Positions 1-9,652 are shown, counted from the first letter of the stretch. The stretch: DNA of 64,000 nucleotides from Ruminococcoides sp045593025 (GCA_045593025.1 JAZNVW010000019.1:6867-70866); one strand, 5' to 3'. Notes: a model not told the origin generated them from the letters alone. Numbers and translations: made by a program.

Positions 1-1
1 A

Positions 2-286
2 GAGATTAACAAAGAATTAAGAAAAATAAAAGTTAATTACAGACCTTGGGCAGTTGCAGCTGCAATCGCCTTTTTTGTGCTTTCCTTTATTTGTGGATAT
101 TTCCCCCGTTTTGTTTCCGAACCTTCTATTCAATTTGTACAGTTTATAGTTATACTCGTGTGGGTTTTCAGAGCAATGGTAGTTGTGTCTTTCTGCTTTG
201 TTTTCAGGAGCAAAGCAAATCAGGAGGAGCAGAAAAAGAAGATAGAAGAACTCCAAAAGGAAAAAGAAGAACTGGAAAATCAATAA
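2..286 (+). CDS. C-terminal part of a small membrane protein (5' end outside window)
   Basis: The frame is open from base 2, so the gene starts upstream of the window. The visible 94 residues hold two hydrophobic stretches (about residues 17-33 and 42-64), then a highly charged Lys/Glu/Gln tail of about 25 residues that should form a short coiled coil at the cytoplasmic end. No known family was recognised. A rho-independent terminator follows directly, so this is the last gene of its operon. Confidence 0.6.
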   Translation, partial: EINKELRKIKVNYRPWAVAAAIAFFVLSFICGYFPRFVSEPSIQFVQFIVILVWVFRAMVVVSFCFVFRSKANQEEQKKKIEELQKEKEELENQ

Positions 287-301
287 ATAAAGACATAGTA
301 T

Positions 302-343
302 TTACACCCGAGTGTTGTCAAAAACACTTGGGTGTTTTATTAC
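302..343 (+). terminator. Rho-independent terminator
   Basis: An 11-bp inverted repeat (ACACCCGAGTG / CACTTGGGTGT, one G-T pair) is followed by TTTTAT. It separates the partial gene from secA. Confidence 0.8.
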
Positions 344-492
344 CTGTTTGTAAATTTTGCAGGGAGAAAGGGCTCTTTTTCAAAATTCCCTTTCTTTTTT
401 TATCTTTGTGTGGTATGATAAACTAAATAAATATTGATTATAATGGGATAATCCGTATTATATATTGTTCATATTGAAAGGAAGATTACATA

Positions 493-3363
493 ATGGCAAA
501 TTTTCTGAAGGCTCTGTTCGGAAGCTACAGCAAAAGAGAGATTAAAAGAATCCAGCCTTTGTGCGATAAAACTCTGGCTCTGGAAGAAAAGTACAGCGCA
601 ATGACAGACAAAGAGCTGAAGGCTCAGACCGCAATACTCAAAGAGCGTCTCCAAAAAGGTGAGACTACCGACGATATCCTCCCCGACGCGTTCGCAGTCT
701 GCCGAGAGGCATCCTGGCGAGTACTTGGTATGAAGCACTTCCCTGTGCAGATTTTAGGCGGTATTGTGCTTCATCAGGGCAGAATTGCCGAAATGAAAAC
801 AGGTGAGGGTAAAACTCTGGTGGCAACTTTGCCTGCATACCTTAATGCTCTTACAGGCGAGGGTGTTCATATCGTTACAGTCAACGATTACCTTGCCAGA
901 CGAGACTCCGAGTGGATGGGCAAACTTTACCGCTTCTTAGGACTTACTGTTGGTCTGATTGTTCACGATATTACTCCCGATATGCGTCAGAAAGCATACA
1001 ATGCAGATATTACATACGGTACAAACAACGAGTTCGGTTTTGACTATCTGCGTGATAATATGGCGGTTTATAAGGACGCAAGAGTTCAGCGCGGTCACGC
1101 CTTTGCGGTTGTGGACGAGGTGGACTCCATCCTCATTGACGAGGCAAGAACACCTCTGATTATTTCAGGCAGAGGCGATAAATCCACAGATATGTACCAG
1201 CGTGCAGATGCATTTGCAAGACGTCTTAAAAAGCACGTGTTCACCGAGGTTGATACCAAGGAGGATATGGAGGGCTTCTTTGAGGAAAACGGTATCGATT
1301 ACATTGTTGACGAAAAGGCTAAGTCTGCAACTCTGACACAGGTTGGTGTTAAGAAGGCAGAAGCTCACTTCGGTGTTGAAAACCTCACCGACCCCGACAA
1401 CCTGACCTTACAGCACCATATCAATCTGGCAATCAGAGCATACGGTGTTATGCACCTTGATATCGACTATGTAAACAAAGACGGCGAGATTATCATTGTT
1501 GATGAGTTCACAGGCCGTCTGATGTACGGCAGACGCTTCAACGAAGGTCTGCATCAGGCAATTGAGGCTAAAGAGGGCGTAGAAATCCAGAACGAAAACA
1601 AAACCCTTGCCACAATCACCTTCCAGAACTACTTCCGTCTTTACAAGAAACTTTCGGGTATGACGGGTACTGCTATGACCGAGGAGCAGGAGTTCAGAGA
1701 GATTTACAAGCTTGACGTGGTGGAGGTTCCCACAAACCGTCCTCTGGCACGTCAGGATATGAACGATTGCTTCTATGCAACCGTTAGGGCAAAGTACGAG
1801 GCGGTTATTGACACTATCGTAAGATGTCACGAAAAAGGCCAGCCCGTACTGGTTGGTACTATCTCCATCGAAAGGTCAGAGCTTCTTTCTAAGATGCTTT
1901 CTAAACGCGGTGTGGCTCATAATGTCCTCAACGCAAAACAGCACGAAAAGGAAGCTGAGATTGTAGCTCAGGCAGGTAAACTCGGTGCAGTTACCATTGC
2001 TACCAATATGGCGGGCCGAGGCACCGATATTATCCTTGGCGGTAATGCTGAGTTTATGGCTACCTCAAAAATGCGTAAGCAGGGCTTTACCGACGAGCTG
2101 ATTGCTGAGGCAACAGGCTTTGCAGATACCGACAACGAAGAGATTATCGAGGCAAGACGTGTGTTCACAGAGCTTCACACTCAGTTCAAAGAAGAACTCA
2201 AGGAAGAAGCCGAAAAGGTACGTGAAGCAGGCGGACTTTATATTATCGGCACAGAGCGTCACGAATCCCGCCGAATTGATAACCAGCTTCGCGGCCGTGC
2301 AGGCCGTCAGGGCGACCCCGGACAGAGCCAGTTCTTCCTTTCTGCCGAGGATGACCTGATGCGTATCTTCGGCGGTGAACGAATGAAAATGCTTATGGAA
2401 AGATTTTCAGGGGACGAGAATGTTGCCATTGATATCAAACTTTTCTCGAACGTAATTGAGAATGCTCAGCAGAAGGTTGAGCAGAACCACTTCGGTGCCA
2501 GAAAGAACGTTCTCCAGTTTGACGATGTTATGAACCGCCAGAGAGAGATTATTTATAAACAGCGTAATCAGGTTCTCGAGGGCGAGGATATCCACGATAC
2601 AATTATGACTATGATTGAGCAGACCATAAATGCTAACGTGGAGCTTTACTTAAGCGGTACCCCCGATAACTGGAACCTTGTAAGCCTTAAAGAGTACTAC
2701 AACGGCTGGCTTGCAGACGACAGATGTCCTCTTACATTCACTGAGGAAGCTTTGAGCGGTATGACTGCTTCTGAGGTTGCAGATATGCTTCTTTCTCACG
2801 CAAAACAGCGTCACGCAGAGTATGAGGAACTTATTACAGCGGAAACAATGCGTGAGGTTGAGCGTGCCTGCCTTTTGCGTGCAGTTGATACCCATTGGAT
2901 GGAGCACATCGACGATATGGATGAATTAAAGCAGGGCATCCGTATGCGTGCTTATGCTCAGCACGACCCTGTAGTTGAGTACACACACGAAGGCTTTGAT
3001 ATGTTCGACCAGATGATTGACAGTATCCGTCAGGATACCGTTAAGCTGGTGTTTACAATGCCAATGAACGTGTATGCCATAAAGCGTCGTCAAGAGGAAG
3101 AATTAAGACTTCGCCGTGAGGCTGAAAAAGCCGCAGCCGCAAGACACGAGGTAATCCTCGGTGCAAACACGGAAGCTCCCAAGGTTGACCCTGTGAACTT
3201 TGCCGTAAAGCGTGAGCAGGTGGCAAAGCCCATTGAGTTTTCCGGTGACGGCACAATGAGTACAAACAAAACCGTCAAGAAGGGCAAAAAGGTCGGCAGA
3301 AACGACCCCTGCCCCTGCGGAAGCGGCAAAAAGTACAAAAAATGCTGCGGAATGAATGAGTAA
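493..3363 (+). CDS. secA: Protein translocase motor ATPase SecA
   Basis: SecA is the ATPase that pushes unfolded preproteins through SecYEG at the cytoplasmic membrane. The 956-residue protein has the full-length plan: Walker A (KTGEGKT, about residue 103), the DEVD box of Walker B (about 207) followed by ILIDEARTPLIISG, the preprotein cross-linking and helical wing/scaffold regions, and a C-terminal SEC-C zinc motif (CPCGSGKKYKKCCG, about residue 938) that binds SecB or phospholipid in other species. The start is preceded by GAAAGGAAG. The gene stands alone between two terminators. The several signal-peptide proteins in this window would depend on it. Confidence 0.98.
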   Translation: MANFLKALFGSYSKREIKRIQPLCDKTLALEEKYSAMTDKELKAQTAILKERLQKGETTDDILPDAFAVCREASWRVLGMKHFPVQILGGIVLHQGRIAEMKTGEGKTLVATLPAYLNALTGEGVHIVTVNDYLARRDSEWMGKLYRFLGLTVGLIVHDITPDMRQKAYNADITYGTNNEFGFDYLRDNMAVYKDARVQRGHAFAVVDEVDSILIDEARTPLIISGRGDKSTDMYQRADAFARRLKKHVFTEVDTKEDMEGFFEENGIDYIVDEKAKSATLTQVGVKKAEAHFGVENLTDPDNLTLQHHINLAIRAYGVMHLDIDYVNKDGEIIIVDEFTGRLMYGRRFNEGLHQAIEAKEGVEIQNENKTLATITFQNYFRLYKKLSGMTGTAMTEEQEFREIYKLDVVEVPTNRPLARQDMNDCFYATVRAKYEAVIDTIVRCHEKGQPVLVGTISIERSELLSKMLSKRGVAHNVLNAKQHEKEAEIVAQAGKLGAVTIATNMAGRGTDIILGGNAEFMATSKMRKQGFTDELIAEATGFADTDNEEIIEARRVFTELHTQFKEELKEEAEKVREAGGLYIIGTERHESRRIDNQLRGRAGRQGDPGQSQFFLSAEDDLMRIFGGERMKMLMERFSGDENVAIDIKLFSNVIENAQQKVEQNHFGARKNVLQFDDVMNRQREIIYKQRNQVLEGEDIHDTIMTMIEQTINANVELYLSGTPDNWNLVSLKEYYNGWLADDRCPLTFTEEALSGMTASEVADMLLSHAKQRHAEYEELITAETMREVERACLLRAVDTHWMEHIDDMDELKQGIRMRAYAQHDPVVEYTHEGFDMFDQMIDSIRQDTVKLVFTMPMNVYAIKRRQEEELRLRREAEKAAAARHEVILGANTEAPKVDPVNFAVKREQVAKPIEFSGDGTMSTNKTVKKGKKVGRNDPCPCGSGKKYKKCCGMNE

Positions 3364-3408
3364 AATAAAGCCTCCCTTTACACAAGGGAGCCTTAATAAT
3401 AAACAACA

Positions 3409-3446
3409 GAGGACTGAGTGTGTGAAAATACTCAGTCCTCTTTATC
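3409..3446 (+). terminator. Terminator after secA
   Basis: A perfect 11-bp stem (GAGGACTGAGT / ACTCAGTCCTC) is followed by TTTATCTTTG. A weaker 7-bp hairpin (CTCCCTT / AAGGGAG) lies just upstream at about 3372-3391. Confidence 0.85.
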
Positions 3447-3502
3447 TTTGTGGGTGTGGCGGTAAAATAAAATGTTTCTGCAAAAATATTTTTACTAAAT
3501 AA

Positions 3503-3531
3503 TTGTAAAATTGCTTTTATTGTGGTAAAAT
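3503..3531 (+). promoter_or_regulatory. Predicted promoter of gltX-glnS
   Basis: TTGTAA, a 17-nt spacer, then TAAAAT, about 60 nt before the gltX start. Confidence 0.5.
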
Positions 3532-3594
3532 GAATTATTAAAATGTGATATTATGGGTAAATTCGAATTTATTCCCGAAAGGACGGTTTTGAAT

Positions 3595-5043
3595 ATGACA
3601 GTACGTACACGATATGCGCCCAGCCCCACAGGTTTTATGCACGTGGGAAACTTAAGAACTGCTCTTTATGAGTATCTCATTGCAAAGTCTTTGGACGGCA
3701 AGTTTATCCTGAGGATTGAGGATACCGACCGCGAACGCCTTGTAGAAGGTGCGGTTGACGTTATCTATAACACCTTGAAGGTTGCAGGACTTAATCACGA
3801 CGAAGGTCCCGATGTGGGCGGTGATTTCGGCCCCTATGTTCAGTCAGAAAGAAAGGGTATGTATCTGCCCTATGCTGAGCAACTTATTAAGGAGGGCAAG
3901 GCATACCGTTGCTTCTGTACCAAAGAACGTCTTGAACAGCTTTCTGAGGAGAGCGTCGGCGGCGGATATGACGGCCATTGCAGAGATTTGCCTCAGGAGG
4001 AGATTGACAGATTGCTCCAAGAGGGTGTACCCTACGTTATCCGTCAGAAGATGCCGCGTGATGGCTCAACAACATTCTCTGATGCGGTTTTCGGTGATAT
4101 TACAGTTGAAAACTCAGAGCTTACAGACCAGATTCTTATCAAGTCTGACGGCTACCCCACATACAATTTTGCTAATGTTATCGACGACCATACAATGGGT
4201 ATCACCCACGTTGTAAGAGGCTGTGAGTATTTAAGCTCTACACCTAAGTACAACCTTCTTTACGAAGCATTCGGCTGGGAAATTCCCACCTACGTGCACC
4301 TGCCTCTGATTATGGGCAAGAACGAGGACGGTTCTGTTTCAAAGCTTTCCAAACGTCACGGAGCAACAGGCTTTGAGGATTTGGTTCGTGACGGTTATCT
4401 GCCCGAGGCTATTATCAATTACATTGCACTCCTCGGCTGGTGCCCCAAGTCAAACCAGGAGATTTTCACTCTGGAAGAACTTTGTGAGAATTTCCACGTG
4501 GATGAGATTTCCAAATCGCCTTCTGTGTTTGACTATGACAAGCTTTCTTGGCTCAATGCTGAGTACCTTCGTTCTATGACACAGGAGCAGTTTGCGACTG
4601 TGGCAACTCCTTACTTCAAGGAAGTTTTCGGGGATATTCCTTTTGATGCAATGAAGCTTACTGCTATTTTGCAACAAAGAACAGTAAAGCTTACCGATAT
4701 TCCGCCTATGATTGATTTCTTCAAGGAACTTCCCTCTTATGAGGCAGAGCTGTTTGTAAACAAAAAGAGCAAGACAAACCTTGAGAATGCACCGGTGCTT
4801 CTGAAAGCTGTGTATGATGAACTCAAGGCTCTCACAGACTGGAACTGTGACACAATCAAGGAACTTCTGATTTCTTATGCAGAAAAGAACGAGCTCAAAA
4901 ACGGCACAGTGATGTGGCCTGCACGAATTGCAGTAGCGGGCAAGACCGTTACTCCCGGCGGTGCTGTTGAAATTCTTGACATTCTCGGCAAAGAGGAATC
5001 TTTAAGAAGAATGGAAATCGGACTTGAAAAGTTAAACGCATAA
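3595..5043 (+). CDS. gltX: Glutamyl-tRNA synthetase
   Basis: Class I synthetase that charges tRNA-Glu. The first class I signature is at the N-terminus (RYAPSPTGFMHVGNLRT, with HVGN standing for HIGH at residues 16-19). The KMSKS-type motif (KLSKRHG) is near residue 249, and the C-terminal half ends in an anticodon-binding domain. Its 482 residues are typical of bacterial GltX. I chose ATG 3595 because GAAAGGA sits 11 nt upstream. An upstream in-frame ATG at 3553 would add 14 residues that span this ribosome-binding site. glnS follows after 41 nt, so the two are probably cotranscribed. Confidence 0.95.
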   Translation: MTVRTRYAPSPTGFMHVGNLRTALYEYLIAKSLDGKFILRIEDTDRERLVEGAVDVIYNTLKVAGLNHDEGPDVGGDFGPYVQSERKGMYLPYAEQLIKEGKAYRCFCTKERLEQLSEESVGGGYDGHCRDLPQEEIDRLLQEGVPYVIRQKMPRDGSTTFSDAVFGDITVENSELTDQILIKSDGYPTYNFANVIDDHTMGITHVVRGCEYLSSTPKYNLLYEAFGWEIPTYVHLPLIMGKNEDGSVSKLSKRHGATGFEDLVRDGYLPEAIINYIALLGWCPKSNQEIFTLEELCENFHVDEISKSPSVFDYDKLSWLNAEYLRSMTQEQFATVATPYFKEVFGDIPFDAMKLTAILQQRTVKLTDIPPMIDFFKELPSYEAELFVNKKSKTNLENAPVLLKAVYDELKALTDWNCDTIKELLISYAEKNELKNGTVMWPARIAVAGKTVTPGGAVEILDILGKEESLRRMEIGLEKLNA

Positions 5044-5084
5044 TTTGCTTTTAGTATAATTTACTTTAAGAAAGGTGAACATAA

Positions 5085-6782
5085 ATGGCAGACGAGAAAA
5101 TTACTGCAGAAATGAACGAAGAAAGCACAATGCCTTCAAACTTTATCCACGATTTTATTGACGAGGATATTGCAAAGGGCGGTCAGTATGAGGGTATGAC
5201 GGTTCACACCCGTTTTCCTCCCGAGCCTAACGGATACCTGCACATAGGTCACGCAAAGGCTATTTGCATTGACTTTGGCACAGCACAGAAATACGGCGGT
5301 GTGTGCAACCTGCGTATGGATGATACAAACCCCACCAAGGAAGATGTGGAGTACGTTGATGCTATCAAGGAGGATATCAAGTGGCTGGGCTTTGACTGGG
5401 ACGACCGCTTCTACTATGCTTCCGACTATTTTGACGATATGTACCGCTTTGCTGTGGAGCTTATCGAGAAGGGCCTGGCTTATGTTTGCGAGCTGACTGC
5501 AGAGCAGATGCGTGAGTACAGAGGCGACCTCTCAACTCCTGCACAGAGCCCCTTCCGCGACAGACCCATAGAGGAAAGTCTTGAACTTTTCGAGAGAATG
5601 AAAAACGGCGAATTCCCCGAGGGCACAATGACACTGCGTGCAAAGATTGACCTTGCAAGCGGTAACTTCAATATGCGTGACCCTGTTATTTACAGAATCA
5701 ACAAGCTTCCTCACCACAGAACAGGAAACAAGTGGGTTATCTATCCTATGTACGACTTTGCACATCCCATTGAGGACGCAATGGAGCACATCACTCACAG
5801 CCTTTGTTCTTTGGAGTTTGAGGACCACAGACCCCTTTACGATTGGGTTATCAATAACGTTTCCGTTCCTGCAAAACCCCGTCAGATTGAGTTTGCACGT
5901 CTTGGCATCAACAACACTGTTATGTCTAAGCGTAAACTCAGAACCTTGGTTGACGACGGCTATGTAAGCGGTTGGGACGACCCCAGAATGCCTACACTGT
6001 GCGGTTTAAGACGCAGAGGTTACACCCCTGCTTCAATCCGCAATTTTACAGAGCGTAACGGTGTTTCCAAGGTGAACTCTATTGTTGAGTATGCTTTCCT
6101 TGAGCACTGCCTCAGAGAAGACCTTAACGAAAAAGCTCAGAGAGTTATGGCGGTTATCAACCCCGTAAAACTCGTTATCGAGAACTATCCCGAGGGTATG
6201 AGCGAAACCTTTGAGGTGGAGAATAACCCCAATCGTGAGGAAGACGGCAAGAGAACCATCACTTTCACAAGAGAGTGCTTTATTGAGGCAGAGGACTTTA
6301 TGGAGGAGCCTATCAAGGGCTACCAGCGTCTTTACCCCGGCAACGAGGTTCGTCTCAAGTCTGCATATATCGTAAAGTGCACAGGCTGTAAGAAGGACGA
6401 CGAGGGCAACGTGGTTGAGGTTTACGCAACCTATGACCCTGAGACCAAGGGCGGCAATACTCCCGACGGCAGAAAGGTAAGAGGTACTATCCACTGGGTA
6501 GATGCTAACAATTACGCTGAGGCAGAGGTTCGTCTTTACGATAACCTCTTTACAGTTCCTGACCCCGACGCAGGAGACAGAAACTTCCTTGATTTCCTTA
6601 ACCCCGATTCACTTAAGGTTCTCACAGGATGTAAGGTGGAGCGTTCACTTGAAAGTGCACAGATTGGTACAGGTTACCAGTTTATGCGTCTGGGATATTT
6701 CTGTGCGGATAAGGACAGTACAGCTGAACACCTTATCTTCAACCGCAGTGTATCTCTCAAGGACGGTTTCAAGAAGAAATAA
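5085..6782 (+). CDS. glnS: Glutaminyl-tRNA synthetase
   Basis: Charges tRNA-Gln directly. The 565-residue protein has the GlnRS-type signature PPEPNGYLHIGHAK (about residue 46), which distinguishes it from GluRS, the second motif VMSKRKL (about residue 279), and the C-terminal beta-barrel anticodon-binding region. A clear AAGAAAGGTGA ribosome-binding site precedes the ATG. Many Firmicutes lack GlnRS and make Gln-tRNA through Glu-tRNA amidotransferase, so a GlnRS next to gltX is noteworthy. No gatCAB genes lie in this window. Confidence 0.96.
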   Translation: MADEKITAEMNEESTMPSNFIHDFIDEDIAKGGQYEGMTVHTRFPPEPNGYLHIGHAKAICIDFGTAQKYGGVCNLRMDDTNPTKEDVEYVDAIKEDIKWLGFDWDDRFYYASDYFDDMYRFAVELIEKGLAYVCELTAEQMREYRGDLSTPAQSPFRDRPIEESLELFERMKNGEFPEGTMTLRAKIDLASGNFNMRDPVIYRINKLPHHRTGNKWVIYPMYDFAHPIEDAMEHITHSLCSLEFEDHRPLYDWVINNVSVPAKPRQIEFARLGINNTVMSKRKLRTLVDDGYVSGWDDPRMPTLCGLRRRGYTPASIRNFTERNGVSKVNSIVEYAFLEHCLREDLNEKAQRVMAVINPVKLVIENYPEGMSETFEVENNPNREEDGKRTITFTRECFIEAEDFMEEPIKGYQRLYPGNEVRLKSAYIVKCTGCKKDDEGNVVEVYATYDPETKGGNTPDGRKVRGTIHWVDANNYAEAEVRLYDNLFTVPDPDAGDRNFLDFLNPDSLKVLTGCKVERSLESAQIGTGYQFMRLGYFCADKDSTAEHLIFNRSVSLKDGFKKK

Positions 6783-6839
6783 TATAATATCTGGGAGTGA
6801 GTGGGGGTAACCTTGCTCACTCTAAACAGGAGTTTTTCT

Positions 6840-7574
6840 ATGAAAACTGCAGTGGTTACAGGTGCATCCCGTGGTATCGGTGCCGCCTGTGCGGTAGCCC
6901 TTGCAAAGAGCGGCTACAATGTGATTTTAGGATACAAAGTAAATAAAGAGAGGGCAGAGCAACTGGCTGAAGTTCTTATCTCAGGTTACGGCATAGCCGC
7001 CATAGCGGTGCAGGCTGATGTGTCTGTGTCAAGTGAGGCAGACAAGCTTATTGAAACAGCCTTTAAGAATTTCGGCAGAGTTGATGTGCTTGTAAATAAT
7101 GCAGGAATTGCTCAGTTCAAGCTTTTCACAGAGATTACCGATGAAGAGTGGAACGAGATGATTGGCACAAACCTGACAGGTGTGTTTAACTGCAGCCGTG
7201 CCGCCGCAAGATATATGATTAATCAGAAGAGCGGAAGTATTGTTAACATCAGCTCTATGTGGGGTCAGGTAGGCGCCTCCTGCGAGGTGCATTACAGTGC
7301 CTCAAAGGCAGGCGTTATCGGGCTTACTCAGGCACTGGCAAAGGAGCTGGCACCCTCAAATGTGCGTGTTAACTGCATTTGCCCCAGTGTTATCAAGACC
7401 GATATGCTTGCAAATATTGACGAGGAAACCATCGGTTCTCTTATGGAGGAAACTCCACTGGGCAGAATTGGCACACCCAAGGATATTGCAGATTCGGTAG
7501 CATTTCTGTGTAGTGACAGAGCAGAGTTTATTACAGGTCAGGTTCTTGGTGTGAACGGCGGATTTGTGATATGA
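6840..7574 (+). CDS. Short-chain dehydrogenase/reductase, FabG-like
   Basis: NAD(P)-dependent oxidoreductase of the SDR superfamily, 244 residues. The Rossmann motif TGASRGIG is at residues 7-14, NNAG at about 89, the catalytic Ser in NISSM at about 137, and the YxxxK pair in YSASKAG at about 152-156. The C-terminal GQVLGVNGGFVI is typical of 3-oxoacyl-ACP reductase (FabG), but substrate cannot be told from sequence and no fab genes are nearby. ATG 6840 follows CAGGAG; an upstream in-frame GTG (13 codons earlier) has no ribosome-binding site. Its stop overlaps the next gene as ATGA, so the two are translationally coupled. Confidence 0.85.
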   Translation: MKTAVVTGASRGIGAACAVALAKSGYNVILGYKVNKERAEQLAEVLISGYGIAAIAVQADVSVSSEADKLIETAFKNFGRVDVLVNNAGIAQFKLFTEITDEEWNEMIGTNLTGVFNCSRAAARYMINQKSGSIVNISSMWGQVGASCEVHYSASKAGVIGLTQALAKELAPSNVRVNCICPSVIKTDMLANIDEETIGSLMEETPLGRIGTPKDIADSVAFLCSDRAEFITGQVLGVNGGFVI

Positions 7575-8347
7575 GCAAAGTAAAGTTTGCAAAAACAGTC
7601 CTATCCTTGCTTGTTGCAACGGTGATTATGTTTTTCTCGGCGGTTTCGGCTTTAGCAACCTGTGAGGCTGAGTTTTCGCTTTCAGACGCACAGGCAAGTA
7701 TGAACCGACTTTTTGAGGTTACACTTTGCGCCAAGGGGGACATTAATCTTTCTTCCTTTGTGGCAGAGCTTGCGTTTGATTCGCAGGTGCTGAAGTTTGA
7801 TTCGGCTTCTGTTGAGGAAAACGACGCACAGTATAGCGTAAACACTTCTCAGAAAGGCAGACTTGTTGCGGTTTATCTTTGTGAGGACGGAGTTTCTCTT
7901 GAAGAGAACACGTCGCTTATGACTTTTACTTTCAAAGCTCTGAATGTCGGCAATACGCAAATTGAGTTTTCCGTCAGAGATGCTATAACTTCTGATTTGA
8001 CGGATGTTGCGGTGTCCGAGTGCGTGTATTCCAAGGTGACTGTTACAGGTGCGAACGCATCAAGCACCACCAAAGATAAAAATCCTCACCCAAACGACGC
8101 AGAGAAAGAGGATGTAACAAGCACAGAGAAAAGCGAAGTTTCCTTTATAAAGGGCAGGACGGATATAGCAGGCTTTAGTATCAGCAATCAGACTTTGGTT
8201 TCTCTTTCGCTTTCCTTTGTGTGTACTTTGTGTGTTGCGGTATATGTGGCATACAAACTTGGTGCAAGGCGTCAAAGGGAAAAGAAAGAAAAACTCCCTC
8301 TTGCTTACAAAGAAACAGACTTTGATGACAAAGATAATATTCAATGA
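7571..8347 (+). CDS. Membrane-anchored cohesin-like protein
   Basis: A 258-residue exported protein. It has a signal peptide (about residues 1-28, ending ALA), then a roughly 125-residue beta-rich domain with the cohesin pattern: a hydrophobic strand followed by LAFDSQVLKFDSASVEE, later LMTFTFKALNVGNTQIEFSV. A polar Ser/Thr/Lys spacer (about 160-200), one transmembrane helix (about 207-229) and a basic cytoplasmic tail follow. Cohesins bind dockerins, and dockerin proteins are encoded at 14240 and 57651 in this window, so this may hold dockerin proteins at the membrane. The cohesin call is by eye; a general carbohydrate-binding-like fold is the alternative. The start overlaps the SDR stop by 4 nt. 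Confidence 0.6.
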   Translation: MSKVKFAKTVLSLLVATVIMFFSAVSALATCEAEFSLSDAQASMNRLFEVTLCAKGDINLSSFVAELAFDSQVLKFDSASVEENDAQYSVNTSQKGRLVAVYLCEDGVSLEENTSLMTFTFKALNVGNTQIEFSVRDAITSDLTDVAVSECVYSKVTVTGANASSTTKDKNPHPNDAEKEDVTSTEKSEVSFIKGRTDIAGFSISNQTLVSLSLSFVCTLCVAVYVAYKLGARRQREKKEKLPLAYKETDFDDKDNIQ

Positions 8348-8365
8348 TATAAGAGAGGTAGAAAT

Positions 8366-8920
8366 ATGAAGAGAACACTTAATGCTTTCTGGATTATTTC
8401 CTCAATATTCTTAGCAATTTCTGCTATGTGGGGTTTGGTGTCAGGACTATCCTCGGTTATGGGTTCGGACACAATCTGCGGCATAGGACTTGTTATTTTC
8501 GGCGTAATCAGCGTGCTGGCGTTTTTTACCGCAGGAATAAAAGCCTCGGGAAGCGGTTGGCTTCTGTTTGACGGCTTATCCTCTTTTTTCTGCGGATTAG
8601 CTTTTATTTTTCAGTATGTGGACAATGCACTGTTTACCGTAAACCTTATATACATAATGGGACTTTGGCTTATGTTTCTGGGAATTTCTCAGGTGGCACG
8701 GGCTTCCCGCGTTGCAAAGTCCTTTGGCAGAGTGCTTATGACGGTAACAGGTGTTTTGGGTGTGCTTTCGGGACTGTCCCTTTACGTAAAGCCTGTGTCC
8801 GACTTACTGCTGATTTCCGAGGCAATGGCACTTTTTGATTACACTCTCACATTCCTGCTTATCGCAGCGGCAGTGCTTGTAATCTCCCGTTGCTTTGCAA
8901 AGGAACCCTCCAGAAGATAA
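8366..8920 (+). CDS. Small multi-pass membrane protein, HdeD/DUF308-like
   Basis: 184 residues with about six hydrophobic segments and short loops, resembling the HdeD/DUF308 family of small integral membrane proteins with no settled function. An AGAGAGGTAG ribosome-binding site precedes the ATG. It begins 18 nt after the cohesin-like gene, so it belongs to the same transcription unit. A terminator follows. No catalytic motif was seen. Confidence 0.6.
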   Translation: MKRTLNAFWIISSIFLAISAMWGLVSGLSSVMGSDTICGIGLVIFGVISVLAFFTAGIKASGSGWLLFDGLSSFFCGLAFIFQYVDNALFTVNLIYIMGLWLMFLGISQVARASRVAKSFGRVLMTVTGVLGVLSGLSLYVKPVSDLLLISEAMALFDYTLTFLLIAAAVLVISRCFAKEPSRR

Positions 8921-8947
8921 ATTTTCAAATACAATTCATACAAAAAG

Positions 8948-8983
8948 AACTGTCTTACCACATAGTAGGGCAGTTTTTATTTT
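8948..8983 (+). terminator. Terminator after the cohesin/DUF308 unit
   Basis: An 11-bp stem with G-T pairs (AACTGTCTTAC / GTAGGGCAGTT) followed by TTTATTTTAT. Confidence 0.8.
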
Positions 8984-9015
8984 ATACAACTCTGCTGTTT
9001 CTTGAAAAATTTTAG

Positions 9016-9044
9016 TTGACAAATCCTATTTGATTTGGTATAGT
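9016..9044 (+). promoter_or_regulatory. Predicted promoter of rpsL
   Basis: TTGACA, 17 nt, TATAGT. The transcript would carry a leader of about 175 nt before rpsL; no known ribosomal-protein leader motif was recognised in it. Confidence 0.7.
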
Positions 9045-9224
9045 TAGTAATTGTCGGATAATGCGTAAAAATGCGTTTCCGCCTTGGTGATAATACTTAC
9101 AAAATCCGCTTTTTTACTGCTTATTTTGTGGGTTTTACCAATAACTGCATATCAGTTGTTTTTCGGGCTATAATACTTTTTGCCCGTTAACATAAAAATT
9201 CATAAGAAAGGAGAAATGTGAAAA

Positions 9225-9644
9225 ATGCCTACCTTTAACCAGTTGGTTCGTAAGGGAAGAGAAGTTTCCGAGAAAAAGGCTAAGGCTCCTGCACTTTTGA
9301 AGGGCTGGAACTCTAAGAAAAACAGAGCTATCAACCAGAACTCCCCCCAGAAGCGTGGTGTGTGCACAGCTGTTAAGACTGCTACACCTAAGAAGCCTAA
9401 CTCAGCTCTTCGTAAAATCGCAAGAGTTCGTCTTTCAAACGGAATCGAGGTTAGTTCCTACATTCCCGGCGTAGGCCACAACCTGCAGGAGCACTCTGTT
9501 GTTCTTATCAGAGGCGGTAGAGTTAAGGACCTCCCTGGTGTGCGTTACCACATCATCAGAGGTACACTCGATACTCAGGGTGTTGCCAACCGTAATCAGG
9601 CACGTTCCAAGTACGGCGCTAAGCGTCCGAAGAAGGGTAAATAA
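9225..9644 (+). CDS. rpsL: 30S ribosomal protein S12
   Basis: Component of the small-subunit decoding centre. The 139-residue sequence starts MPTFNQLVRKGR and has the conserved KKPNSALRK and GHNLQEHS stretches; streptomycin-resistance positions lie in these loops. A strong AAGGAGAA ribosome-binding site precedes the ATG. It opens the str gene set (rpsL, rpsG, fusA, tuf), here with a separate promoter and a structured gap before rpsG. Confidence 0.98.
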   Translation: MPTFNQLVRKGREVSEKKAKAPALLKGWNSKKNRAINQNSPQKRGVCTAVKTATPKKPNSALRKIARVRLSNGIEVSSYIPGVGHNLQEHSVVLIRGGRVKDLPGVRYHIIRGTLDTQGVANRNQARSKYGAKRPKKGK

Positions 9645-9652
9645 GAAAGACT

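Noticed and set aside
46..426. 126-aa open frame overlapping the first partial gene
   Set aside because: It runs through the terminator at 302-343 and has no family resemblance; the frame open from base 2 is better supported by its membrane and coiled-coil pattern.
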